From: Winogradskyella ludwigii
GTDB taxonomy: Bacteria; Bacteroidota; Bacteroidia; Flavobacteriales; Flavobacteriaceae
Assembly: GCF_013403985.1 (NCBI RefSeq)
Contig: NZ_JABFDF010000003.1
Span: 62,001-126,000, forward strand
Length of the DNA stretch: 64,000 nucleotides
Direction: 5' to 3'
Shown: one piece after another, positions 1 through 8,321 of the stretch
Layout: each line of letters opens with the position of its first letter
Position numbering within the stretch: the stretch's first letter is position 1
Program-made: the position numbers and the translations under genes
The notes under the pieces: model-generated
Seen by the model: the letters and a program-made list of their open reading frames with translations, nothing else
The model's database searches: none
Told to the model about the DNA's origin: nothing

Positions 1-388
1 CTTCGCCTTTCATGGCAAAATTGGTTAATTCTGTTTTGTTTAATGGATAACCTAATAAGGCATTCATCCCAAAAACACTTCCAGCTGCACTAGCAGAGCT
101 ACTTCCAATACCACTTCCTGGTTTAATCTTTTTATAGATTTCTATTTCAAAACCACAGTCTGGTTGTAAAGCGTTATACATCGCTAAAGCCGAAACTCCG
201 GCTACATTATTTTCAGCTTCAAACGGTAAGTCGTAACCTTCAATTTTTGTAATTCTAATACCTTTTTCTTCTGTTTTTCTGATGACCATTTCGTCTCCAA
301 TAGTATCTAAACAAAAGCCAAGTACATCAAATCCACAAGCTACATTAGCTACTGTTGCTGGCGAAAATATTTTGATTTCGTTACTCAT
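1..388 (-). CDS. thrB: Homoserine kinase, N-terminal part (cut by window edge)
   Basis: The ATG lies at 388 and the gene runs off the left edge, so only about 129 N-terminal residues are visible. Homoserine kinase phosphorylates homoserine with ATP in the cytoplasm, the penultimate step of threonine synthesis. The start (MSNEIKIFSPATVANVACGFD) and the GHMP-kinase phosphate loop (PGSGIGSSSASAAGS) are typical of the family. It begins 2 nt after the thrA stop codon, so the two genes are co-transcribed and probably translationally coupled. thrC is expected beyond the edge but cannot be seen. Confidence 0.93.
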   Translation of the reverse strand, partial: MSNEIKIFSPATVANVACGFDVLGFCLDTIGDEMVIRKTEEKGIRITKIEGYDLPFEAENNVAGVSALAMYNALQPDCGFEIEIYKKIKPGSGIGSSSASAAGSVFGMNALLGYPLNKTELTNFAMKGE

Positions 389-390
389 AT

Positions 391-2862
391 CTAATTATTA
401 GCAATTCTTATGATATCGGCAAATAAACCTGAAGCCGTAACATCTGCTCCAGCTCCTGCACCTTTTATAATCATAGGTTGTTCAGGATAACGTTGTGTGT
501 AAAACATGACGATATTATCTTTTCCCTTTAGATTATAAAACGGATGACCTTCAGGTATTTCTTGAAGTCCAACTTTAGCTTTTCCATCATTAAACTCAGC
601 AACAAATTTTAACTGACAGTTATTGTCTTGAGCAGATTTGAATAAAGCTTGATAGTAAGCTTCATCCTTAATTAAAGTTTGAAAGAAATCATCGACAGTA
701 TCTGATTTCATGGCAGCGTCTGTTAAGAAATTATCAGTTTCAAGATCCGATAATTCGATGGCATGACCACTTTCTCTTGCCAGAATTAAAACTTTACGAG
801 CAACATCAATGCCGCTTAAATCTATTCTAGGATCTGGTTCTGTATAACCTTCTTCTTGTGCTTGTTTTACAACATCATGAAAAGTAGTTTCAGCATTAAA
901 GTTGTTGAATATAAAATTTAAGCTTCCTGATAAAACAGCTTGTATTTTGTTTACTTCGTCACCAGAAGTAATTAAGTGACTCAATGTGTCTATAACAGGT
1001 AATCCAGCACCAACATTGGTTTCAAACAAAAATGATGCATTATACTGTCTTGATAATTGCTTTAATTCATTGTAATATTCAATATTTCCTGAACAGGCAA
1101 TTTTATTACAAGCTACAACTGAAATACTGTGTTTAAGATAATTGCCATAAATGTTAGCAACGGCATCATTCGCTGTAATATCTACAAAGACTGAATTTCT
1201 TAAATTCAAATTCTTAGCATGATCTAAAAACCCTTGAAGACTTGATTTTTCTCCATTTTCTAATTGTTCTTTCCAATCTATTAAATTGATACCATCGTCT
1301 TTTACAACCATAGTTCTAGAATTAGATAAACCAGCAATTTTTAAGCTGATTTTAAAGTTTTCTTTAACATAAGCTTTTTGTTGTTTAATTTGCTCTATAA
1401 GTCGTTCTCCAACATTACCAACACCTGTAATAAACAAATTGATTTGTTTGGTTTTAATTTCAAAATACTGCTCGTGTAAACTATTTAAAGCTTTCTTTAC
1501 GTCATTTCTATGAATCACTGCAGAAATATTACGCTCTGAAGCTCCTTGAGCGATCGCTCTAATATTCACATTGTTTTTACCGAGAGTACTAAACATTTTT
1601 CCGCTAATACCTTGATGACTTTTCATTTTATCTCCAATGACAGCTATAATTGAAAGTTCATCTTCTATAATGATAGGATCTATTTTTTGAAGTGTAATTT
1701 CATATTCAAATACATGATCTATAGCTTCTTTTGCGCGTTGTGCATCACTAGACGAAATTCCAAAACAAATAGAGTGTTCTGATGACGATTGTGTGATTAA
1801 TATAATGTTGATTTTTTCTTGTGCTAACGTTTCAAACAAACGTTTACTAAAACCAGGAACACCAACCATACCATTGCCTTGCAAGGTTAGTAAAGCAATG
1901 TTTTCAATATTACTAATACCTTTTACAGGCGAGCCATTTGACTGCGCATTATGTGAAATTGTAGTTCCAACCGCTTCTGGATCCATTGTGTTTTTAATTA
2001 CAATTGGAATTTTCTTTTTAAGCACTGGCATTACTGTCGGTGGATATAAAACTTTAGCACCAAAGTGAGATAATTCTACAGCTTCTTGATAAGACAATTC
2101 TACAATTGGAGAAGCTTGTTTTACTAACCTAGGATTTGTTGTGTACATACCACTAACGTCTGTCCAAATTTGTAATTCTTTAGCATCAATAGCAGCTGCA
2201 ATAATTGCAGCAGTATAATCAGAACCACCACGACCTAAAGTTGTAATTTCTCCACTAATAGATTTTGATACAAAACCAGGAAACAATACAATGGAGCTAG
2301 AATTAGACTTAAAAAATGTCTGAATATTAGTATTTGTAACGTCAAAGTTTACAATCGCATTGTTAAATGTTGAATCTGTAATAATAAGGTCTTGCGAATT
2401 TTTTAATTGAATGTCTATCTTTCTAGATTTTATAGTGTGATAGATAATGGTAGAAGATAGTGCTTCACCAAAACTTAAAAGTTTGTCTTTTGTTTTTGGC
2501 GACAATTCATTAATGAGATAAATACCATTTAAAAGGCTTTTTAGATCATTTAATTTATCTGAAATAACATCCTGTAATTCTTCATAATCTTTTTTTAGAT
2601 TTTCATCATTATTTGAACCTTCAAAAAGACCTTCAATTACTTTATTGTGTCTAGACCAAATAGCATCGTAAGTCTGTTTATAGGCCAGATTTTTATCACA
2701 AGCTAAATTTGCAGCTTCTAATAACACATCTGTGATACCACCAACGGCAGAAACGACTACAGCAATATTTGATTCTTTTGATTGTTGATCTAAAATTGAA
2801 ATGACTTTATTTATGTTTTCGGCTGAACCTACTGATGTTCCACCAAACTTGAGAACTTTCAT
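391..2862 (-). CDS. thrA: Bifunctional aspartokinase / homoserine dehydrogenase
   Basis: This 823-aa fusion catalyses the first step (aspartate phosphorylation) and third step (aspartate semialdehyde reduction) of the threonine/methionine branch. The N-terminal kinase starts MKVLKFGGTSVGSAENI, with tandem ACT regulatory segments around residues 310-460. The C-terminal dehydrogenase begins near ITGVGNVGERL (Rossmann loop). The open frame extends 14 codons upstream to a TTG, but the family start is the ATG at 2862. A Thr/Ile-rich leader ORF and two small hairpins lie just upstream, suggesting attenuation by threonine and isoleucine. thrB follows immediately. Confidence 0.96.
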   Translation of the reverse strand: MKVLKFGGTSVGSAENINKVISILDQQSKESNIAVVVSAVGGITDVLLEAANLACDKNLAYKQTYDAIWSRHNKVIEGLFEGSNNDENLKKDYEELQDVISDKLNDLKSLLNGIYLINELSPKTKDKLLSFGEALSSTIIYHTIKSRKIDIQLKNSQDLIITDSTFNNAIVNFDVTNTNIQTFFKSNSSSIVLFPGFVSKSISGEITTLGRGGSDYTAAIIAAAIDAKELQIWTDVSGMYTTNPRLVKQASPIVELSYQEAVELSHFGAKVLYPPTVMPVLKKKIPIVIKNTMDPEAVGTTISHNAQSNGSPVKGISNIENIALLTLQGNGMVGVPGFSKRLFETLAQEKINIILITQSSSEHSICFGISSSDAQRAKEAIDHVFEYEITLQKIDPIIIEDELSIIAVIGDKMKSHQGISGKMFSTLGKNNVNIRAIAQGASERNISAVIHRNDVKKALNSLHEQYFEIKTKQINLFITGVGNVGERLIEQIKQQKAYVKENFKISLKIAGLSNSRTMVVKDDGINLIDWKEQLENGEKSSLQGFLDHAKNLNLRNSVFVDITANDAVANIYGNYLKHSISVVACNKIACSGNIEYYNELKQLSRQYNASFLFETNVGAGLPVIDTLSHLITSGDEVNKIQAVLSGSLNFIFNNFNAETTFHDVVKQAQEEGYTEPDPRIDLSGIDVARKVLILARESGHAIELSDLETDNFLTDAAMKSDTVDDFFQTLIKDEAYYQALFKSAQDNNCQLKFVAEFNDGKAKVGLQEIPEGHPFYNLKGKDNIVMFYTQRYPEQPMIIKGAGAGADVTASGLFADIIRIANN

Positions 2863-2890
2863 ATTAATTGTATATTTAAGAGAATAAAAT

Positions 2891-2946
2891 GTCTGTTTAG
2901 ACAATAAGGGACGGAGATCATATTATAAATTACCCCAAAGGGTAAT
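2891..2946 (-). promoter_or_regulatory. Leader hairpins upstream of thrA (possible attenuator)
   Basis: Two short stem-loops lie between the leader ORF and thrA: a 7-bp stem ATTACCC/GGGTAAT at 2929-2946 overlapping the end of the leader ORF, and GTCT/AGAC at 2891-2902 followed on the minus strand by ATTTTATT. They are candidates for the alternative structures of an attenuator, but neither is a strong intrinsic terminator. Confidence 0.35.
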
Positions 2947-3030
2947 TCGTGTTGAAATAAAAAACATAGAAATAATTGTACCTAATGTACGCACTATTGT
3001 ATTTGCTGATATGTTTGTTTTTTTATTCAT
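2923..3030 (-). CDS. thrL: Putative thr operon leader peptide (35 aa, Thr/Ile rich)
   Basis: A complete 35-codon ORF (ATG at 3030, TAA at 2923-2925) lies 60 nt upstream of thrA on the same strand. It begins MNKKTNISANTIVRT and contains six Thr and six Ile codons, far above expectation for a random ORF of this size. In enterobacteria the analogous ThrL peptide uses Thr and Ile codons to sense charged tRNA and set attenuation of thrA. The last codons overlap a small hairpin (ATTACCC/GGGTAAT, 2929-2946) and a second hairpin (GTCT/AGAC, 2891-2902) follows the stop. The composition and position are seen directly; the attenuation role is inferred. No U-rich terminator is obvious, so the exact mechanism is open. 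Confidence 0.7.
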   Translation of the reverse strand: MNKKTNISANTIVRTLGTIISMFFISTRITLWGNL

Positions 3031-3040
3031 GACTACATGT

Positions 3041-3048
3041 CAAAAGTA
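3041..3048 (-). promoter_or_regulatory. Probable -7 box of the thr operon promoter
   Basis: On the minus strand the sequence TACTTTTG fits the Bacteroidota -7 consensus TAnnTTTG exactly and ends 11 nt before the leader ATG. That would give a very short 5' UTR. No TTG was found at the usual -33 distance, so the call rests on the -7 box and position alone. Confidence 0.4.
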
Positions 3049-3260
3049 TTATTTTTACAACAATAAAAAAACTTATATTTCCTTTTTAGGGAATTTGTAA
3101 AAACGGGCTAGTCTTTGCATTTAAATTGAATTATTACTAGTGTTTTGTAAAAAGTATTAAATTATTCATATGAATACTGAATATTTATAGAATTTATAAT
3201 TATTTCATGAATAATTTAAACACTATTGTTTTTACAATCAAAACATATAAATAAAAAAGA

Positions 3261-4814
3261 ATGAAATTATTTTCAAAAGAACAAATTTACGAAGGTGATA
3301 GGATAACTACCGAACTGCAAAAGATAGCCTCTACAGAGTTAATGGAGCGCGCAGGAACTCAAATTTTTAATTGGATTCATAGTAGAATGCAAGGTGCTCA
3401 AGTTCCTATTCATGTTTTTTGTGGTATTGGAAATAATGGAGGAGATGGACTGGTTTTAGCACGGCATTTAATAACTCATGGTTACAACGTAGTAACGTAT
3501 ATTACTAATTGCAGTGATAAGCGTACAAAAGACTTTTTAATTAACTACGATCGTATTAAAAATGTAACTAAAAAATGGCCCATTTTATTGAGTTGTAAAG
3601 ATGATCTCTCTAATATTGAAATTGGTGTAGATGATATTATTGTGGATGCTATTTTTGGAATTGGTTTAAATCGTTCTCCAATTGAATGGGTACAATTATT
3701 GTTTCAAAAATTTAAAGCTTCAAAAGCGTATACACTATCTATAGATATTCCTTCAGGCTTATATACTGATAAACCTGTAGAAGATGAAAACGCTGTGGTT
3801 TATGCTAATTATACCTTAAGTTTTCAATCTCCAAAATTGATTTTCTTTTTACCAGAAACTGCGAAATACACCATAGAATGGGAGGCTTTAGATATAGGAA
3901 TTGATCGCGATTATTTAATAAAAACAGATACAGAAGCAGAGCTAATTTCTAAACATGAAGTTTTACCCATATACAAACCAAGAGAGAAATTTTCTAACAA
4001 AGGCGATTTTGGGCATGTGATGATTTTAGGTGGAAGTTACGGAAAAATTGGTGCTGTTAATTTAGCAAGTAGAGCAGCATTGAGTTCTGGAGCAGGATTA
4101 GTTACAGCTTATGCACCTAAATGTGGTTATCATAGTTTACAAACAGCCATTCCTGAAGTGATGGTGATTACTGATAGTGATGAAACTCATATTTCTAATA
4201 TTCAATTTGATATTGAACCAACCGTTATTGGTGTTGGAGTAGGATTAGGAACATCTTCTAGAACGGCAAAAACATTTGAAGCGTTCTTAAAAAGTAATAA
4301 ATCAAAGTTGGTTATAGATGCAGATGCTTTAAACCTGTTGTCTAAAAAGAAAACCTTATTAAAACTTTTACCAGAACAAAGTATTTTAACTCCGCACCCA
4401 AAGGAGCTGGAACGGTTAATAGGAAAATGGTCTGATGATTTTGATAAATTAGAAAAAGTAAAAGTTTTTTCAAAGAAATACAATGTTATTGTTCTTATAA
4501 AAGGAGCCAATTCCATTACTGTTTATTTAGATAAACTTTATGTTAATACAACAGGAAATCCTGGAATGTCTACAGCAGGAAGTGGAGATGTTTTAACAGG
4601 AATCATCTCTGGTTTGATAGCTCAAGGTTATGAATCGTTATCAGCAACAGTTTTTGGGGTTTACTTACATGGAAAATCGGCAGATATTGCTATCGAAGAT
4701 TATGGATATCAAAGTTTAATCGCGAGTCATATCATTGAAAATTTAGGTAAAGCTTACCTAGATTTATTTAAACAGCCAGAACAACCAAAAGTAGCAGAAG
4801 AGGAACAACAATAA
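3261..4814 (+). CDS. nnr: Bifunctional NAD(P)H-hydrate epimerase / dehydratase
   Basis: At 517 aa this has the usual length of the fused metabolite-repair enzyme, which converts damaged NADHX and NADPHX back to NAD(P)H. The N-terminal YjeF_N epimerase domain (about 1-210) shows the family loop GIGNNGGDGLVLARHL. The C-terminal dehydratase domain (about 230-505) shows GDFGHVMILGGSYGKIGA and the nucleotide-binding signature GNPGMSTAGSGDVLTG. It is divergent from the thr operon and ends at a strong bidirectional terminator. It is cytoplasmic and stands alone as a transcription unit. Confidence 0.95.
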   Translation: MKLFSKEQIYEGDRITTELQKIASTELMERAGTQIFNWIHSRMQGAQVPIHVFCGIGNNGGDGLVLARHLITHGYNVVTYITNCSDKRTKDFLINYDRIKNVTKKWPILLSCKDDLSNIEIGVDDIIVDAIFGIGLNRSPIEWVQLLFQKFKASKAYTLSIDIPSGLYTDKPVEDENAVVYANYTLSFQSPKLIFFLPETAKYTIEWEALDIGIDRDYLIKTDTEAELISKHEVLPIYKPREKFSNKGDFGHVMILGGSYGKIGAVNLASRAALSSGAGLVTAYAPKCGYHSLQTAIPEVMVITDSDETHISNIQFDIEPTVIGVGVGLGTSSRTAKTFEAFLKSNKSKLVIDADALNLLSKKKTLLKLLPEQSILTPHPKELERLIGKWSDDFDKLEKVKVFSKKYNVIVLIKGANSITVYLDKLYVNTTGNPGMSTAGSGDVLTGIISGLIAQGYESLSATVFGVYLHGKSADIAIEDYGYQSLIASHIIENLGKAYLDLFKQPEQPKVAEEEQQ

Positions 4815-4825
4815 GGTAAACAATC

Positions 4826-4864
4826 AAAAAAGCCTGTCTAAGTTTAAATTAGACAGGCTTTTTT
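4826..4864. terminator. Bidirectional intrinsic terminator
   Basis: A near-perfect inverted repeat (AAGCCTGTCTAA / TTAGACAGGCTT) is flanked by an A-run on the left and a T-run on the right. It lies between the convergent nnr and TlpA-like genes and can end transcription from both sides. Confidence 0.9.
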
Positions 4865-4881
4865 ATTATTTGAGTTTGAAT

Positions 4882-5919
4882 TTAGATATTTAACTCATTA
4901 AATAAATCTATTAAAGCAGAACTCGATGGTCTTGGCGCATCTGCATTTACAATATTACCATTTGGATCTATTAATATAAATCTAGGAATACCATTAACTT
5001 TATAATCTTGCACAAATTGAGATCTAAAACCGTTATCTGCTAACAATTGCATACCTCCTAATTGCTTTGCACCAATCATAGTTTTCCAACCTTCATAAGA
5101 TGCCGCTTTGTTATTTTTATAACCACGACCTTCATCTACAGAAATACTAACAAATTCAATGTTTTTTCCTTCATATTGCTTTTCAATTTTTTTAAGCGAA
5201 GGAATCTCTTTTATACAAGGACCACACCATGTTGCCCATAAATCTATATAAACATATTTACCTTTTAAGTCTGAAAGTGATGTCGATCCACCAGCATAAT
5301 TTTCGTAATTTTCAAATGTAGGCGAAGGAGATCCCTTTGGAAAGGCGTTAATAGTTGCTTGTTTAGATTTCATAAAATTAGAGATCTGACCGACTGTGCC
5401 TTCTATGTTCTTGTCCATATTAGCAAGATGTGTAGAATCTATATCAGTATATTTAATCTTTAGATCTTCGTATGCAGATTTATAACCGTCAATTGCTTTT
5501 TCTACATCTTCCATGTTTCCTGAACCAACAAGATCTTCAGTAAAATAATCCTTAGAAATTAAAAAAGATTGAACAGAAAAATTATTAAGATCAGAATCAT
5601 CTCCTTTAAATACCATAGAGTCTATAAACGAATCGTAATTAGTTTCAAAAGATGATGTATTGTTATTTTCTAAATATATTTGACCATATTGTTTTCCATG
5701 TTGAAAGCTGTAATCTCCAGCTTCAACTTTTAAAGTATCATTAAACGTACCATCATCATTTAGGGTTATTATTTTTTCGAAATCACGTCCTTTTAGGATT
5801 TTTAATATTTTACTTTCATCTGGGTTTTCAATTTTTCCAGAAAGTGTAACATAATCTTTAGGTTCTCCTTTACATGCAAATAATGCAGAAGCAATGCAAA
5901 GTAATAATAATCGTTTCAT
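4882..5919 (-). CDS. TlpA-like thiol-disulfide lipoprotein
   Basis: This 345-aa exported protein has a lipoprotein signal peptide (MKRLLLLCIASALFAC, lipobox Cys at residue 18), an N-terminal DUF4369-like beta domain, and a C-terminal thioredoxin fold with the redox motif WATWCGPCIKEI. Bacteroidota carry many such envelope oxidoreductases, and the substrate cannot be told from sequence. The open frame extends eight codons upstream, but the ATG at 5919 places the signal peptide correctly. It is a single-gene unit ending at the shared terminator with nnr. Confidence 0.88.
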   Translation of the reverse strand: MKRLLLLCIASALFACKGEPKDYVTLSGKIENPDESKILKILKGRDFEKIITLNDDGTFNDTLKVEAGDYSFQHGKQYGQIYLENNNTSSFETNYDSFIDSMVFKGDDSDLNNFSVQSFLISKDYFTEDLVGSGNMEDVEKAIDGYKSAYEDLKIKYTDIDSTHLANMDKNIEGTVGQISNFMKSKQATINAFPKGSPSPTFENYENYAGGSTSLSDLKGKYVYIDLWATWCGPCIKEIPSLKKIEKQYEGKNIEFVSISVDEGRGYKNNKAASYEGWKTMIGAKQLGGMQLLADNGFRSQFVQDYKVNGIPRFILIDPNGNIVNADAPRPSSSALIDLFNELNI

Positions 5920-6189
5920 AGCTAATGTTTTGTTTAAGCTCAAAAATAAACATTAAAAGGCAATGTTAATTTTAAAATTATTATAAAGTTTTAGTTGAAT
6001 TATTTAGACCTTAAATTAAAATAAGCCTTCATTGAGATGCTTATTAAATAGCGTTTAATGCTTGATAACATGAGTGTAAGAATACCGTATTACTTGAAGT
6101 GAATAACTATTTAATTTTTCTAGCTTTATTTGCATTGCTATAACGAATTTATTTTGTTAAAAAGATTGCAACGATTTATTAACAAATCC

Positions 6190-6219
6190 TTGTAGACTGT
6201 AAAAATATTCTCAATTTTG
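6190..6219 (+). promoter_or_regulatory. Candidate hutH promoter
   Basis: TTG at 6190-6192 followed by 19 nt and CAATTTTG at 6212-6219 resembles the Bacteroidota -33/-7 pair with one mismatch in the -7 box. It ends 22 nt before the hutH ATG. Confidence 0.45.
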
Positions 6220-6241
6220 AAACAATAAAAAACGACTCCAC

Positions 6242-7771
6242 ATGGATAACTATCATATTATTTCTTCTGATGCTATAGATATTGTAACGATTTACAATAT
6301 TTTTTATGAAAATAAAAAACTAAAGCTTTCAGAAGAGTCTGTAAATAAAATACAAAAGTGTAAAGCTTATTTAGATGATAAATTAGCCAATAATGAAAAG
6401 CCAATGTATGGTATTAACACAGGTTTTGGGTCGCTATATAATGTTAAAATTTCCAATTCAGATTTGAGTCAGCTTCAAGAAAACTTGGTAATGTCTCATG
6501 CTTGCGGTACAGGAGATCGTGTACCAGAATCTATAGTTAAGGTCATGCTGCTTTTAAAAATTCAGTCCTTAAGTTATGGTCATAGTGGAGTACAATTGGC
6601 TACTGTAGAACGGTTAATAGCGTTTTTTAATAATGATATTTTTCCTTTTGTTTTTACACAAGGCTCTTTAGGAGCATCGGGAGATTTAGCTCCTTTAGCG
6701 CATTTGGCTCTTCCTTTATTAGGTAAAGGAAAGGTAATGCATAATTCAAAGGAGTACGATGCTGCAACTATTTTAGAAGAGTTTAATTGGGAGCCTATTA
6801 CGCTTGAAGCAAAAGAAGGTTTAGCGTTATTAAATGGCACTCAGTTTATGAGTGCTTATGGTGTTTATTTATTATTAATGTCTCATAAAACGTCTTATTT
6901 AGCAGATATTATTGCAAGTATTTCGTTGGATGCTTTTGATGGACGTTTAGATCCTTTTCATGATTTAGTACATGCTGTAAGACCACATCCAGGACAGCGC
7001 AAAGTGGCCAGACGTTTTAATGAATTTTTAAAAGGAAGTGAACTTATAACTAGAGAAAAGGAACATGTACAAGATCCTTATTCTTTTCGTTGTATTCCGC
7101 AGGTTCATGGAGCCACAAAAGACACCTTGGATTTCGTTGAAAGGGTAGTCTTAACTGAAATTAATTCGGTAACGGATAATCCTAATATTTTTCATGAAGA
7201 GGATTTAATTATTTCAGGTGGAAACTTTCATGGTCAGCCACTAGCATTAGCTTTAGATTATTTAAAAATTGCTATGACAGAAATTGGGAATATTTCTGAA
7301 CGACGTGTATTTCAACTCGTATCTGGATTGCGAGGATTACCCGCGTTTTTAGTAGATAATCCAGGTCTTAATTCAGGATTTATGATTCCGCAATACACAG
7401 CGGCAAGTATTGTAAGTGCAAATAAGCAAATGGCAACTCCCGCTAGTATAGATAGTATTGTGTCTAGTAATGGACAAGAAGATCATGTTAGTATGGGAGC
7501 TAATGCTGCAACCCAAGCTTACACATTGGTGACAAATGTAGAGCGCGTTATCGCTATAGAATTAATGAATGCTTCGCAAGCACTAGAATTTAGAAGACCT
7601 TTAAAAACGTCACCATTTTTAGAATCATTTTTAGATCAGTATAGAAAAGTCGTGCCTTTTATAAAAGTAGATGAGGTGTTACATAATTCAATTGAAGCTT
7701 CAATTCAGTTTTTAAAAGATGTAGATATTGAAATTGATGAATTATTTTTGAATCATTACGATTTAAAATAA
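6242..7771 (+). CDS. hutH: Histidine ammonia-lyase
   Basis: This 509-aa cytoplasmic enzyme deaminates histidine to trans-urocanate, the first step of histidine degradation. The active-site electrophile MIO forms from the Ala-Ser-Gly tripeptide seen at residues 145-147 (LGASGDLAPLAHLAL). The conserved NGTQFMSAY and SSNGQEDHVSMG segments are also present. Length and motifs fit HutH well; related aromatic ammonia-lyases or mutases share the fold, so a different substrate is possible but less likely. No other hut genes are adjacent. Confidence 0.92.
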   Translation: MDNYHIISSDAIDIVTIYNIFYENKKLKLSEESVNKIQKCKAYLDDKLANNEKPMYGINTGFGSLYNVKISNSDLSQLQENLVMSHACGTGDRVPESIVKVMLLLKIQSLSYGHSGVQLATVERLIAFFNNDIFPFVFTQGSLGASGDLAPLAHLALPLLGKGKVMHNSKEYDAATILEEFNWEPITLEAKEGLALLNGTQFMSAYGVYLLLMSHKTSYLADIIASISLDAFDGRLDPFHDLVHAVRPHPGQRKVARRFNEFLKGSELITREKEHVQDPYSFRCIPQVHGATKDTLDFVERVVLTEINSVTDNPNIFHEEDLIISGGNFHGQPLALALDYLKIAMTEIGNISERRVFQLVSGLRGLPAFLVDNPGLNSGFMIPQYTAASIVSANKQMATPASIDSIVSSNGQEDHVSMGANAATQAYTLVTNVERVIAIELMNASQALEFRRPLKTSPFLESFLDQYRKVVPFIKVDEVLHNSIEASIQFLKDVDIEIDELFLNHYDLK

Positions 7772-7867
7772 GTCTTAAATATTGAAAACATCCTAAAATA
7801 GGAAGTTGCTAAACTGTTATTTTTAGAAATAGATTTGCTTTTAGAAATATATTGAAGATCTTATATT

Positions 7868-8242
7868 CTAATTACAATGATATGTCATCTCATTAGCCCA
7901 AGCAACGGCATCTTCAAGTTCAGTAAAAATCTCAAATGGTTTATTGAAAAACATTTTTTCAATTTTAGCATTGACTTTTACTTGATAATTATTGGTTACT
8001 ACAGCTAGACCTTTTATGGTTGGTATTTGTTCTGTTTTAAAATAAACTTTTGGATCTACAGAATAGGAATTTATTCTATTACTAATGTAAACAAATGGCT
8101 TGTTTGAAAAATAAGACTCTGCAACTTTAAGAAGTGTTTCGTTGTGTTCTAATGTGATTACAACTCCTTCATTAATAACCGTTATGACGTAATTATCATA
8201 AATGGTCATACTACAAAAATCGAATGTTAGGGATTCTTTCAT
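7868..8242 (-). CDS. Hypothetical protein, STAS/SpoIIAA-like
   Basis: This 124-aa soluble protein has no signal peptide and no Cys pair. The pattern of alternating beta strands and helices (ITVINEGVVITLEHNETLL, FVYISNRINSYSVDP, KGLAVVTNNY, PFEIFTELEDAVAWANE) resembles SpoIIAA/STAS-like small proteins common in flavobacteria. Function is unknown. It lies downstream of hutH on the opposite strand and upstream of the clpC terminator, so it appears to be transcribed alone. Confidence 0.7.
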   Translation of the reverse strand: MKESLTFDFCSMTIYDNYVITVINEGVVITLEHNETLLKVAESYFSNKPFVYISNRINSYSVDPKVYFKTEQIPTIKGLAVVTNNYQVKVNAKIEKMFFNKPFEIFTELEDAVAWANEMTYHCN

Positions 8243-8270
8243 GAGTAACTAATATTTAAAAGCAGAATAT

Positions 8271-8301
8271 AAAAAAACTCTTTCATTTCTGAAAGAGTTT
8301 T
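8271..8301 (-). terminator. clpC intrinsic terminator
   Basis: The stem AAAACTCTTTCA/TGAAAGAGTTTT is followed on the minus strand by a T-run, just downstream of the clpC stop codon at 8322. Confidence 0.85.
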
Positions 8302-8321
8302 CTTACTAATTTAATGATAAT

